A DNA stretch of 64,000 nt from Congzhengia sp045635085 (GTDB lineage Bacteria; Bacillota; Clostridia; UBA1381; UBA9506). The DNA is taken from NCBI GenBank assembly GCA_045635085.1, contig JAZRBM010000014.1:1-64000 (forward strand), in the 5' to 3' direction. A program made the translations under genes and the position numbers. The notes under the pieces are model-generated. The model was not told the origin of the DNA. It saw only the letters and a list, made by a program, of their open reading frames with translations, and ran no database searches. Positions within the stretch are counted from its first letter, which is position 1; each line of letters starts with the position of its first letter. Positions 26,806 through 35,185 of the stretch are shown piece after piece.

Positions 26806-27297
26806 ATGAGTGAAGAATTAAGATTACACAGATGTTGTTTTACAGGGCATCGTCCTGACAAAATGGAGTTTAGAGAAAACGAAATTAAGCCATTATTAGA
26901 AAAAGCAATAGACGATGCTATTGCTGATGGTTATGTCACCTTTATAACAGGAATGGCAATGGGGACGGATATATGGGCAGCGGAGATTGTGTTAGAGAGA
27001 AAGAAAAGAAACAAGGACTTGCACCTTATATGTGCTTTGCCACATCCAAATTTTGAGAGCAGACGAAGTATGACAGAAAAATTGAGGTTTAACAAGATAC
27101 TCAAAAATGCTGACCTTGTAAAAGAAATCAATAACCATTATTTTACAGGATGCTATCAGGTAAGGAATGAGTGGATGGTTGACAGGTCAAATCTTGTAAT
27201 TGCAGTATTCAATGGTCAAAAGAGCGGAACGAAGAATACGGTTGATTATGCAATGAGAAAAGGTATTCGTGTAATAAATGTCCTTGATAGCATTTAA
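26806..27297 (+). CDS. SLOG-family protein (DUF1273/YpsA-like)
   Basis: The start follows GAGGTAATTATC. The 163-residue protein has CCFTGHRPDKM at residues 9-19 and TGMAMGTDIWAAE near residue 48, the Rossmann-like SLOG nucleotide-binding loop of the DprA/YpsA group, and ends with NTVDYAMRKGIRVINV. SLOG proteins sense nucleotide ligands and are frequent in mobile elements. The ligand here is unknown. Confidence 0.8.
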   Translation: MSEELRLHRCCFTGHRPDKMEFRENEIKPLLEKAIDDAIADGYVTFITGMAMGTDIWAAEIVLERKKRNKDLHLICALPHPNFESRRSMTEKLRFNKILKNADLVKEINNHYFTGCYQVRNEWMVDRSNLVIAVFNGQKSGTKNTVDYAMRKGIRVINVLDSI

Positions 27298-27300
27298 AAT

Positions 27301-27485
27301 CGATTTTGAGGCCAAGTTGCAAAGGCTGTTAAAGGGGTTGTGAGACCAAACTCTCTCGGGTAGGGTAGTTACACCACCCAAGACATTAACTCGCAAATAA
27401 GACGGCTGTTAAAGGGTGTATGAGAGAATAAAAGCGTAATCTCCACAGATAGATTATCAAGGAGGTTACGCCGTAAAATTATAGT
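27301..27485 (+). repeat. Intergenic repeats and an 11-bp stem hairpin
   Basis: GGCTGTTAAAGGG occurs at 27324-27336 and again at 27404-27416. Between them is a GGGT-(A)-GG/CC-ACCC hairpin. A longer inverted repeat, GCGTAATCTCC/GGAGGTTACGC with a 16-base loop, follows at about 27434-27471. No reading frame is convincing. It may be an untranslated RNA or an element junction. Confidence 0.35.
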
Positions 27486-27503
27486 GCTCATTTGAGTTTC
27501 CAT

Positions 27504-27983
27504 TTAATAAAATATATCACAAATAAAATACCAAATTCGTTTAGGATACGAACAATACAATTTTCTTGAGTTGGATTTATATTGTTTTTCCAGTTTCCTA
27601 TATATCTTCATAAAAGTTTCTTCAATTTCTTTCATTTCGTCTTCAGATAAGGGATCGTTGTTTTTCAAAGTTTCAGAATAACCTGAGTACATACAATCAA
27701 AATCTATTATTTTTGATTGTAAATAAGGTGATAGACTTATTTTGTTATCTAGTAATAATGAAATCATATCTTGTTGTACCTCTAAAGGAAAATCAACAAT
27801 TCTCAATGCATATGAATGATGAGTGTTTTCGTATAAAGATATAAACGGCTTGAGAAAAAGTTCATTCATCTCTTTCATTGCCATTCGACGATCTGACTTG
27901 TAACTAGTATATCTTCCAAGAAAAAATGAAAAAAGTACAACACAAAGTTGTATGGTTAGTTGAATTATATCTTTGGTTTCCAT
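27504..27983 (-). CDS. Membrane-anchored protein of unknown function
   Basis: The 159-residue protein starts after GAGGAAACATGG. One N-terminal membrane helix (IIQLTIQLCVVLFSFFLGRY, residues 6-25) is followed by an acidic and basic helical cytoplasmic part. No family is recognised. It lies 18 bases downstream of the 328-residue zinc-type gene on the same strand, so the two are probably one operon. Confidence 0.55.
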   Translation of the reverse strand: METKDIIQLTIQLCVVLFSFFLGRYTSYKSDRRMAMKEMNELFLKPFISLYENTHHSYALRIVDFPLEVQQDMISLLLDNKISLSPYLQSKIIDFDCMYSGYSETLKNNDPLSEDEMKEIEETFMKIYRKLEKQYKSNSRKLYCSYPKRIWYFICDIFY

Positions 27984-28001
27984 GTTTCCTCCTGATTATT
28001 C

Positions 28002-28988
28002 CTAAAATAAATATAAGTTTTCGTTTTCATAATTAATCATGTCACTGTAAAATGTATTATGAAAATATTGTAAAATAGTATCTTTCTTAGTATCGCTCCA
28101 AGTGTTAAAATATAGAGGTGAAATAAGCGTGTTTTCACAATTTCTTAACACTAATTTTGATATTAGATATTTCTGATAATACTCATTTGCGTTAAATATA
28201 TTGTCTATGTATAAGTTCATATAATGTTCATCTTCTTTTCTACAAGAAAACAAAACATACATTTTATCATTATAAGGGAAGACGTTAACACAAATTCGTT
28301 CTGGTTCATCTTCTTTTGTGGCCATTTCTAAAGGAGTAAAAATTGCACTTGTTGCAAAGGTAGCTCGATTTTCAAAAATTAAATATCTCCACGCAATATT
28401 TTCATACGATTTGGTAAGGTAGTCTTTATCAAAAAGGATTTTGTATTCGTTACAATCATATGCTTTCATAAACATACTAACTGGAATTAGTCCATCTATA
28501 GTTGGAATGTCACCTGGCGTTTCTCCCAGTTTGACTTTGTCCAAATAAAAAGATTGATTCATAACCGCACCTTTAATTGAAGAGGATAGTTCCTTCAATA
28601 CAGAACGATATGTTAACAAAAATACATGTGTTTTATTATTCAAATCAAGTTCTTCTACATCAATTGGCTTGAATATTTCTGTATCATGTTTATTGCACAA
28701 TCCTTTAAAAACAGAGGCTTTATGTATGCTGATTGGTTCAAATATGCATTTAGGTTGAGCATAGGTGTTTGGAGTTGCATTACTGACTATGGATTTATCA
28801 AATACAATCTGTATAACATGATTATCTAATGCGAGTTTTTCTAATATTCTGCTATCTTGAATGGAGTGTGAATTTATTAATTCTTCGGTACAACATCCTG
28901 TAGGCTCTAAACATTTTGTACTTTCTATTTCAAAAGCTTTGAAAAACGAACCCTTCATTTTATTGAAATTTGCTGGATCTTTAAACAT
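28002..28988 (-). CDS. Putative treble-clef zinc protein of unknown function
   Basis: The 328-residue protein starts after TTGAGGTGAGTTC. The N-terminal 105 residues have candidate zinc ligands Cys26, Cys32/33, Cys98 and His101, plus an INSHSIQDSRIL segment (His41) and FKGLCNKHDTEIF. The arrangement is reminiscent of HNH/treble-clef nuclease-like domains and recurs in uncharacterised proteins of accessory regions. The C-terminal 200 residues show no known domain. Confidence 0.5.
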   Translation of the reverse strand: MFKDPANFNKMKGSFFKAFEIESTKCLEPTGCCTEELINSHSIQDSRILEKLALDNHVIQIVFDKSIVSNATPNTYAQPKCIFEPISIHKASVFKGLCNKHDTEIFKPIDVEELDLNNKTHVFLLTYRSVLKELSSSIKGAVMNQSFYLDKVKLGETPGDIPTIDGLIPVSMFMKAYDCNEYKILFDKDYLTKSYENIAWRYLIFENRATFATSAIFTPLEMATKEDEPERICVNVFPYNDKMYVLFSCRKEDEHYMNLYIDNIFNANEYYQKYLISKLVLRNCENTLISPLYFNTWSDTKKDTILQYFHNTFYSDMINYENENLYLF

Positions 28989-29045
28989 GAACTCACCTCA
29001 ATAGAATTATATCACAATATTTTCCATAACTCAACAGAATAACAG

Positions 29046-29077
29046 AAAAACCGTGAACTTGACAGTTCACGGTTTTC
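29046..29077 (-). terminator. Terminator downstream of tRNA-Ser
   Basis: AAAACCGTGAAC and GTTCACGGTTTT pair around a short loop just past the CCA end. In the tRNA direction the 3' arm runs into T-rich DNA. Confidence 0.7.
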
Positions 29078-29079
29078 GT

Positions 29080-29174
29080 TGGCGGACAGGGTGGGATTCG
29101 AACCCACGTGCCGGATTGAATACCGACAAACTGATTTCGAGTCAGCCCCGTTATGACCACTTCGATACCTGTCC
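29080..29174 (-). tRNA. tRNA-Ser(CGA)
   Basis: Read on the minus strand, the acceptor arms GGACAGG and CCTGTCC, discriminator G and an encoded CCA are present. The T arm is GTGGG-TTCGAAT-CCCAC, the anticodon arm is GCTGA-CTCGAAA-TCAGT with anticodon CGA, and a long variable arm is built on GTCGG/CCGGC, as in class II serine tRNAs. It decodes UCG. A partial copy of its 5' half lies 184 bases away. Confidence 0.95.
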
Positions 29175-29358
29175 GTGTGTATGTTTGAACTCCGATTTGA
29201 CGGAGAAAAAAACTGAGCAAATTATAAAATTTTGTTAGAAAAATGTTAGAAATGGCTAGAAAAACTGCTAGATAAAGGTGTTTTGGGTGATTTGCAAAAT
29301 CGCCGAAACCCGCATAGTTAAGCCATTTGTGAGGTTTTATTTACAGTCTCACCCGGGG

Positions 29359-29400
29359 GATTTCGAGTCAGTCCCGTTATGAGCACTTTGATACTTGTCC
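29359..29400 (-). repeat. Partial tRNA-Ser duplication, possible attachment-site scar
   Basis: These 42 bases match 29133-29174 of the intact tRNA at 38 of 42 positions, covering its 5' end through the anticodon loop, in the same orientation. The match stops abruptly inside the anticodon stem. A 5' half of this kind is the expected footprint of tyrosine integrases that recombine at the anticodon loop. Confidence 0.65.
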
Positions 29401-29754
29401 CTGTAAAAAGGTTTGTGCTTTAGCTGAAACTACAGAACGTCAGAATGTATAATTGAGTACCGTTCCACGAAATACTATACACTATTTTGCCGAAAAAATC
29501 AATAGATTTTATAAAGTATTGAAAAAATATTAATTGAAAAGAAGTTTGATATTGAAAAATGAGAATGATTTGCGTGATTAATGTATAATTAGGGCGATAT
29601 ATGTCGAAAATGCACAAAAATAATGATGAACATTTGTAATCTTTGTCTAGATAGCGAATTGAAAAAAAGAGGGAGATATTGTATTATATATTCATACCAC
29701 AACTAACACAACACAAACTTTTTCATTTTCCCTCCTTTTTAAAAAAGGAACAAA

Positions 29755-29790
29755 GCAAAAGACCTGCTTGTAACAAAGCAGGTCTTTTGC
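29755..29790 (+). terminator. Hairpin terminator upstream of feoB
   Basis: GCAAAAGACCTGCTT and AAGCAGGTCTTTTGC pair around a short loop, followed by TTTGTT. No annotated gene precedes it on the plus strand for 2.4 kb, so it may end an unrecognised short transcript. Confidence 0.7.
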
Positions 29791-29894
29791 TTTGTTATAA
29801 CTTTTTAAAGATATAATCTTACTATATTCTAAAGGAGAGAAAAGCTGTCACTAGGTCGTAACTTTTTGCATATTGTGTAGCAGGAGGTGTCGGT

Positions 29895-31763
29895 ATGGGT
29901 TTAACTAAGGATTCTACAGGGTTAAATGCATTAGATTGCTTTTTGTTACAAAACACAAATTCGTACATGACGGTAGCGTTGGCTGGAAATCCCAATGTGG
30001 GCAAGTCGACGCTTTTTAACAATATAACGGGTATGCATCAGCATACAGGAAACTGGCCGGGAAAAACTGTAACAGGTGCAGTGGGAAACTGCACGCACAA
30101 AGAGAAGAGTATCACGTTTGTGGATCTTCCTGGTTGCTATTCGTTGCTTTCGCATTCGCCTGAGGAAGAGGTTGCGAGAGATTTTATTGAAAAGGGAAAT
30201 CCTGATGTCACCGTAGTAGTGTGTGATGCGACGTGTTTAGAGAGAAATCTTATTTTAGCTCTGCAGACTATTTATGTTACAAATAAGGTGATTGTTTGCA
30301 TAAATTTAATTGATGAAGCGCAGAAGAAGGGCATAGAAGTAGATGTGAAAAAACTATCGAAGGAATTGGGCGTACCTGTTGTAGTGACATCTGCAAGGAA
30401 TGGTCTTGGAATAGATGAACTACTGGAAAAAATCACAGATAACAACTTTGAAGCCAGTAAAATAGAGAAAAAAGAAATAACGCAGACCGTGGAACTAGCG
30501 GCAGATATAACAAAAAAAGTAATAACGCTAAAAAATGAAGATTATTTGGAAAGGGACAGAAAAATAGATAAGATACTGACGGGAAAGTTTGCGATACCTA
30601 TGATGCTATTGATGCTTCTGGGAGTTTTTTGGATAACGATTACGGGAGCAAATGAGATTTCTGAAGTTTTATCATCTGCACTTTTTAAAACAGAAGAGTG
30701 GTTACATATAGCACTTGAGTATATTGGGTGTCCGAAGGTTTTAAATGAAATGATTGTTTTTGGTGGTTATAGGATGTTAATATGGGTGGTTTCTGTAATG
30801 TTGCCTCCTATGGCTATATTTTTTCCGCTTTTTACACTTTTAGAAGATCTTGGTTATCTTCCGCGCGTTGCTTTTAACCTAGACAGGTGTTTTAAATCCT
30901 GCGGGTCATGTGGCAAACAAGCGCTTACCATGTGTATGGGATTTGGTTGCAATGCAGCAGGTGTTGTGGGTGCCAGAATAATTGATTCAGAGCGGGAACG
31001 GTTAATTGCTATAGTAACTAACAGTTTTGTTCCGTGTAACGGAAGATTCCCTGCTTTAATTGGCATAATTACAATTTTTATAGTTGGCGGCACAGGAATA
31101 TTTTTTCAGAATATTCTGCCGTCGCTTGTGTTGACGATTGTAATTTCTGTTGGAGTAGGAATGACGCTTTTAGCCTCAAAATTTTTGTCCAAAACACTAC
31201 TGTCTGGCGCTATGTCGTCGTTTGTTTTAGAGCTTCCGCCTTACAGGAGGCCGCAAGTCGGCAAAGTAATTGTACGTTCCATATTTGACAGAACCCTTTT
31301 TGTTTTAGCAAGAGCTGTAGTATCTGCAATTCCTGCAGGACTTCTTTTGTGGGTTTTTGCAAATGTTTCGTTAGATGGAAAAACGCTTATGGCTATTTTT
31401 GCGGAAATATTAAACCCAATTGGAAGGTTTATGGGGTTAGACGGAATAATTTTAATGGCGTTTGTATTAGGTTTTCCTGCTAATGAGACGGTAGTGCCAA
31501 TTATGATAATGGGGTATTTGTCGGGGAATGTTTTATCGGATTCTGTGAGCCTTGCGCAAATTAAAGATGTACTTATTTTAAATGGATGGAATATGGTAAC
31601 GGCAATAAATACATTGATATTCTTTTTGTTCCATTGGCCATGTGCTACGACGCTTATTACGGTTTATAAGGAAACAAAAAGTCTAAAGTGGACAATTTTA
31701 TCATTTCTTCTTCCTACGACAATAGGGTTTTTATTATGCACTGGAGTAAATTTGATTTTTTGA
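29895..31763 (+). CDS. feoB: Ferrous iron transporter FeoB
   Basis: The ATG at 29895 follows GCAGGAGGTGTCGGT. The 622-residue protein has an N-terminal G domain: G1 GNPNVGKS at 31-38, G3 DLPGCYSL and G4 NLID. A C-terminal membrane domain of about eight helices follows, with the conserved CGKQALTMCMGFGCN and NSFVPCNGR segments. It imports Fe(II) across the cytoplasmic membrane. No feoA lies next to it. Confidence 0.93.
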   Translation: MGLTKDSTGLNALDCFLLQNTNSYMTVALAGNPNVGKSTLFNNITGMHQHTGNWPGKTVTGAVGNCTHKEKSITFVDLPGCYSLLSHSPEEEVARDFIEKGNPDVTVVVCDATCLERNLILALQTIYVTNKVIVCINLIDEAQKKGIEVDVKKLSKELGVPVVVTSARNGLGIDELLEKITDNNFEASKIEKKEITQTVELAADITKKVITLKNEDYLERDRKIDKILTGKFAIPMMLLMLLGVFWITITGANEISEVLSSALFKTEEWLHIALEYIGCPKVLNEMIVFGGYRMLIWVVSVMLPPMAIFFPLFTLLEDLGYLPRVAFNLDRCFKSCGSCGKQALTMCMGFGCNAAGVVGARIIDSERERLIAIVTNSFVPCNGRFPALIGIITIFIVGGTGIFFQNILPSLVLTIVISVGVGMTLLASKFLSKTLLSGAMSSFVLELPPYRRPQVGKVIVRSIFDRTLFVLARAVVSAIPAGLLLWVFANVSLDGKTLMAIFAEILNPIGRFMGLDGIILMAFVLGFPANETVVPIMIMGYLSGNVLSDSVSLAQIKDVLILNGWNMVTAINTLIFFLFHWPCATTLITVYKETKSLKWTILSFLLPTTIGFLLCTGVNLIF

Positions 31764-31770
31764 AAAATAA

Positions 31771-31812
31771 AAGCGTGTGTAGCAAAATGATTTCATTTTG
31801 CTACACACGCTT
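31771..31812. terminator. Terminator with GCAAAATGATTTCATTTTGC tip, copy 1
   Basis: A 20-bp perfect stem (arms 31771-31790 and 31793-31812) has a TT loop and AT-rich flanks on both sides. It serves the convergent feoB and araC-like genes and overlaps the last codon of the latter. Confidence 0.85.
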
Positions 31813-32629
31813 ATTTTTGTCTGGCGCTTGTAGGTGCTTTGCCAAAGTGTTTTTTATAGGCTCTGAAGAAAACAGAGTAGTCAGAAAAACCGCATTTTGA
31901 ATAAATCTTCGTAGGAAGCTCCCCAGAGTCGAGCATTTCTTTTGCCAGGATGAGTCGTTTTACTGTTACATAATTCCAGACGGTGCTGCCCATTGATTGT
32001 TTAAATATTTTACAAAGCTGACCTTTGGAGATAAAGCATTCGTCACAAATATTATCAAGAGTAAATGGTTTTTCAATGTTGTCCAATATGTAATTTGTGA
32101 TTTTGTTAATTTGTGTATCCCCGGCAGTTGGCTCTTTAAAATCCATATTTGAAAACGCAGTAGATAACTCATTTAAAAGGGCGAAAAAATTCACTTCGAG
32201 TTTAAGCCTGTTATCTGGCGTTGCCAAAATTATATTTTTCATGAGCATATCGTATAACTTGTTGCCAAAATTTTCCCTTCTGAACAGGTTGTTTTTTCCG
32301 GGTGTTCTGTTTTCAAACGGTTCTAAAAGCTTTCTTTCCGGGTCTATCTTTTCTATGATTTCTTTTTTGAAATGGATTATAAATCTTTCGTATGGATAGT
32401 TAGGATTAACTTCTATGTAATGGGACTCCGAGCAGTCCATAATTAAGATGTCTCCCTTTTGCAAAATATAGTCATTTCCTTCAATGTGAAAAATACCTTT
32501 TCCTGACATCAAATAACATATTTCGCACATCTGGTGTGCGTGCATATTAAAGTCTTTTTGTTGGGGCTTTTCCATATAGTCGTAGAATGAGCTTATAAGA
32601 TCGCTTTTAAACTCAATAGTCTTGGCCAT
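31811..32629 (-). CDS. AraC-family transcriptional regulator
   Basis: The start at 32629 follows GAGGTGTCATT; the longer frame lacks an SD. The 272-residue protein has an N-terminal cupin sensor (HAHQMCEICYLMSGKGIFHI, then LQKGDILIMD) and a C-terminal double helix-turn-helix (FTLDNICDECFISKGQLCKI and IYSKCGFSDYSVFFRAYKKH). Such regulators usually respond to sugars. The adjacent genes do not reveal its regulon. Confidence 0.9.
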   Translation of the reverse strand: MAKTIEFKSDLISSFYDYMEKPQQKDFNMHAHQMCEICYLMSGKGIFHIEGNDYILQKGDILIMDCSESHYIEVNPNYPYERFIIHFKKEIIEKIDPERKLLEPFENRTPGKNNLFRRENFGNKLYDMLMKNIILATPDNRLKLEVNFFALLNELSTAFSNMDFKEPTAGDTQINKITNYILDNIEKPFTLDNICDECFISKGQLCKIFKQSMGSTVWNYVTVKRLILAKEMLDSGELPTKIYSKCGFSDYSVFFRAYKKHFGKAPTSARQK

Positions 32630-32816
32630 AATGACACCTCTTTTGACTAATATTTTCTTAAATAATATCACAAAAAAATAATATTTGCAATATATTTTGT
32701 GAAATAATTGCTATTTGATTATGACACTTTTAGGAACTATTAGCTAACAGCAAATACATATCTATAGCAAAGGAAGGAAAACGTTTAATAGTTTACAGAA
32801 AGCTAAATTAATAATT

Positions 32817-32860
32817 AAAGGGGCCGTAGCAAAATGATTTCATTTTGCTACAGCCCCTTT
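32817..32860. terminator. Terminator with the shared tip, copy 2
   Basis: AAAGGGGC and GCCCCTTT enclose GTAGCAAAATGATTTCATTTTGCTAC with one mismatch. It is placed after the minus-strand deacetylase gene and its inner 26 bases equal those of the feoB terminator. Confidence 0.8.
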
Positions 32861-32867
32861 AATTTTA

Positions 32868-33632
32868 TCAGGCAGGAATTTGCTTTCCTGTGTGGTCTAT
32901 GGTGTAGTTTTCTTTATATATTATTTCAGATGCTTTCACAAATTTGTAACCAGCGGCAGATAGTTTTTCTAAAATTTGTACAAGAGCCTCTGGCGTGTTT
33001 TTTGCCCCATTATGGAACAATATTATAGAGCCGGGGGTTATTCTGTTAGTTACACGTGTTGTTATCTCGTCTGCCGATAGATTTTTCCAGTCTAAACTAT
33101 CAATATTCCATTGAACTGTAAACATATTTTGATTTGTAGCTTCTTTAATAACTGCGTTGTTATATTCTCCGTATGGACCGCGAAACAGAATTGGTCTTGT
33201 TCCTGTTACAGCTTCTATTTTATCAGAGCAATTTTTTATCTCTTCTGCGATTTTGACGTCAGAAAGCTTGTCAATATGCGGGTGAGTATCGGAGTGGTTC
33301 ATAATTTCGTGGCCTGCAGCGTGAAATTTTTTAACAGAATCAGGGTATTTTTCAACCCAACTGCCGACCATAAAAAAAGTAGCCGGTGCGTTATATTTTT
33401 TTAGTGTTTCAATTAAAATGTCTGTATCAGTGTCGTCCCAGGCAGCGTCAAATGTCAAAGAACAAACTTTTTCCTGGCCTTTTTCGACGGAGTAAATAGG
33501 GAGCAGTTTATCACTTGCATCGCTCATGGCGCTATCTGATGATGAAAACCCGGCGATAATCATGAAAACAGCACAAAGCACCAAAGAAAGGTATGTAACA
33601 GCACGTGATTTATTAAGAACAAAAACTTTCAT
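32868..33632 (-). CDS. Polysaccharide deacetylase, PdaB-like
   Basis: The 254-residue protein starts after CGAGGAGTTTTTAAT. An N-terminal signal anchor (residues 10-30) is followed by a NodB domain with TFDAAWDDTDT (the metal-binding Asp pair), the HSDTHPH zinc motif, RGPYGEYN, WNIDSLDW and ILFHNG. The sequence is closest in style to PdaB/YlxY-type deacetylases of sporulating Firmicutes, which act on cell-wall glycans outside the membrane. A role in spore cortex is possible but not shown. Confidence 0.88.
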   Translation of the reverse strand: MKVFVLNKSRAVTYLSLVLCAVFMIIAGFSSSDSAMSDASDKLLPIYSVEKGQEKVCSLTFDAAWDDTDTDILIETLKKYNAPATFFMVGSWVEKYPDSVKKFHAAGHEIMNHSDTHPHIDKLSDVKIAEEIKNCSDKIEAVTGTRPILFRGPYGEYNNAVIKEATNQNMFTVQWNIDSLDWKNLSADEITTRVTNRITPGSIILFHNGAKNTPEALVQILEKLSAAGYKFVKASEIIYKENYTIDHTGKQIPA

Positions 33633-33658
33633 ATTAAAAACTCCTCGTATATAAAATA

Positions 33659-33690
33659 AAATGGGTTATGATTAAATCATAACCCATTCT
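33659..33690. terminator. Hairpin between argG and the deacetylase gene
   Basis: AATGGGTTATGATT and AATCATAACCCATT form a near-perfect palindrome just downstream of argG. Confidence 0.65.
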
Positions 33691-33719
33691 TAATATATTC
33701 TATGTCTTAAAAAATATTC

Positions 33720-34943
33720 TTAATATTCACACTTTCTGCCTGCTTTTTTATCAAGCTTTGCCTTAACAGAAATCGGCAGACCAAAGAGGTTGATAAAGCC
33801 CTGTGAATCCATCTGGTTGTAATCATCATCCTCGCCGAATGATGCTGTAAGTTCATCATAAAGTGTATATGGACTTGTAACTCCGGCGTTCATAATATTA
33901 CCTTTGTAGAGCTTTAATTTAACTTCGCCGGTAACTGTTTCCTGCGTTGAATCAACAAAAGCGCAGATAGCCTTGCGAAGTGGTGTAAACCACTGGCCAT
34001 TATAAACCAAATCTGCCATTTTTTGAGCAACTGTAGCTTTGAAATGCGCTGTTTCTTTATCAAGACAAATTGTTTCTAAAACTTCATGAGCGTGGTATAA
34101 AATTGTACCGCCCGGTGTTTCATAAACGCCGCGGCTCTTCATACCAACAAGACGGTTTTCAACTACGTCAAAAATACCGATACCGTTCTTTCCGCCGATT
34201 GCGTTTAGTTTTCTTATCATTGATACACCGTCTAAGGCTTCGCCGTTTAATTTTACCGGAATACCCTTTTCAAAAGAAATTGTAACGTATTCTGCCTCAT
34301 CAGGTGCTTTTTCAGGAGAAACGCCGAGCTCTAAAATTTTGTCTAAATCAGGTTCGTTTGCAGGGTCTTCGAGATCCAAACCCTCGTGTGAGAGATGCCA
34401 CAGGTTCATATCCTTTGAATAGTTTGTTTCTCTTGTGATTTTTAGTGGGATATTGTGCGCTTCTGCATAATCTATTTCATCGTCACGTGACTTAATATCC
34501 CATATACGCCATGGAGCAATGATATCTAAATCAGGAGCGAATGCTTTGATACCTAATTCAAAACGAACCTGGTCGTTGCCTTTACCTGTGCAGCCGTGAC
34601 AGATTGCGTCAGCTCCTTCCTTAATAGCTATTTCAACTAATCTTTTAGCGATTAATGGACGCGCAAATGATGTGCCCAGTAAATAGCCTTCATATTTAGC
34701 GCCAGCCTTTAGGGTAGGCCAGATGTATTCTTCTACAAATTCTTTTTGTAAGTTTTCGATATAAAGCTTGCTTGCACCGGTTTTTAAAGCCTTTTCTTCT
34801 AAACCCTCAAGCTCTGCGTCCTGGCCAACGTCAGCAGCAACTGCTACAACCTCGCAACCGTAGTTTTCTTTAAGCCACGGAATGATGATTGATGTATCAA
34901 GACCGCCTGAATATGCTAAAAGCACCTTGTTATATTTTTTCAT
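33720..34943 (-). CDS. argG: Argininosuccinate synthase
   Basis: The start at 34943 gives 407 residues, the usual length; the longer frame would run into the SD. The N-terminal ATP-binding loop LLAYSGGLDTS, CHGCTGKGNDQVRFE and the later SRGVYETPGG are diagnostic. It joins citrulline and aspartate using ATP in arginine synthesis. argH is not adjacent in this window. It is probably controlled by the ARG boxes upstream. Confidence 0.95.
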   Translation of the reverse strand: MKKYNKVLLAYSGGLDTSIIIPWLKENYGCEVVAVAADVGQDAELEGLEEKALKTGASKLYIENLQKEFVEEYIWPTLKAGAKYEGYLLGTSFARPLIAKRLVEIAIKEGADAICHGCTGKGNDQVRFELGIKAFAPDLDIIAPWRIWDIKSRDDEIDYAEAHNIPLKITRETNYSKDMNLWHLSHEGLDLEDPANEPDLDKILELGVSPEKAPDEAEYVTISFEKGIPVKLNGEALDGVSMIRKLNAIGGKNGIGIFDVVENRLVGMKSRGVYETPGGTILYHAHEVLETICLDKETAHFKATVAQKMADLVYNGQWFTPLRKAICAFVDSTQETVTGEVKLKLYKGNIMNAGVTSPYTLYDELTASFGEDDDYNQMDSQGFINLFGLPISVKAKLDKKAGRKCEY

Positions 34944-34980
34944 TTTTTTCTTCCTTTCAAATCTAATTGTCATAGCTATA

Positions 34981-35008
34981 ATTATACATCAAAAACACTT
35001 TTTGTCAA
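34981..35008 (-). promoter_or_regulatory. Promoter of argG
   Basis: On the minus strand TTGACA (35008-35003) and TATAAT (34986-34981) are 16 bases apart, about 40 bases before the argG start. Confidence 0.75.
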
Positions 35009-35028
35009 GTGTTTTTCCAAAATTTTTG

Positions 35029-35103
35029 CATAAAAATGCAATCTTATGCAAAAGTATGCAAAAAATATGCAATAATTGCAAGAAATTATGCAAGATTATG
35101 CGG
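35029..35103. promoter_or_regulatory. Cluster of ArgR-type boxes
   Basis: TTTGCATAAAAATGCAA is a near-perfect ARG-box palindrome. It is followed by further TATGCA/TGCAAT half-sites at roughly 10-11 base steps to about 35103. The cluster lies upstream of the argG promoter and just before the divergent mgtC promoter, so ArgR could affect both. Confidence 0.65.
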
Positions 35104-35120
35104 GCGCTTACATAGCGATG

Positions 35121-35149
35121 TTGACAAAATCATAAAAATTGTGTACTAT
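35121..35149 (+). promoter_or_regulatory. Promoter of the mgtC-like gene
   Basis: TTGACA (35121-35126) is followed after 17 bases by TACTAT (35144-35149); an overlapping TATAAT follows at about 35149. Confidence 0.6.
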
Positions 35150-35185
35150 ATAATAATATAAGTGTTAAATAAGGAGATGGGGAAA

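Larger units (their letters stand above)
29175..29894. other. Gene-free junction between island and core chromosome
   Basis: No credible gene is found in these 720 bases. The stretch holds a degenerate tRNA-Ser half (29359-29400), a weak Fur-like sequence near 29560-29574 (TGAGAATGATTTGCG) with TATAAT at 29584-29589, and a terminator at 29755-29790. The stretch 29175-29358 between the two tRNA copies is AT-rich and may be the scar of a lost element. Confidence 0.5.

Noticed and set aside
11628..29080. Complete prophage in the island
   Set aside because: There are no capsid, terminase, portal or lysis genes; the integrase belongs with a relaxase and MobC, so a mobilizable element fits better.
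29053..29238. Short frame on the plus strand across the tRNA-Ser gene
   Set aside because: It reads the reverse complement of a tRNA with a convincing cloverleaf.
29560..29589. Fur box and promoter for feoB
   Set aside because: Only about 10 of 14 consensus positions match, and a strong terminator lies between this site and feoB. It is mentioned in the gap description but not called as a site.
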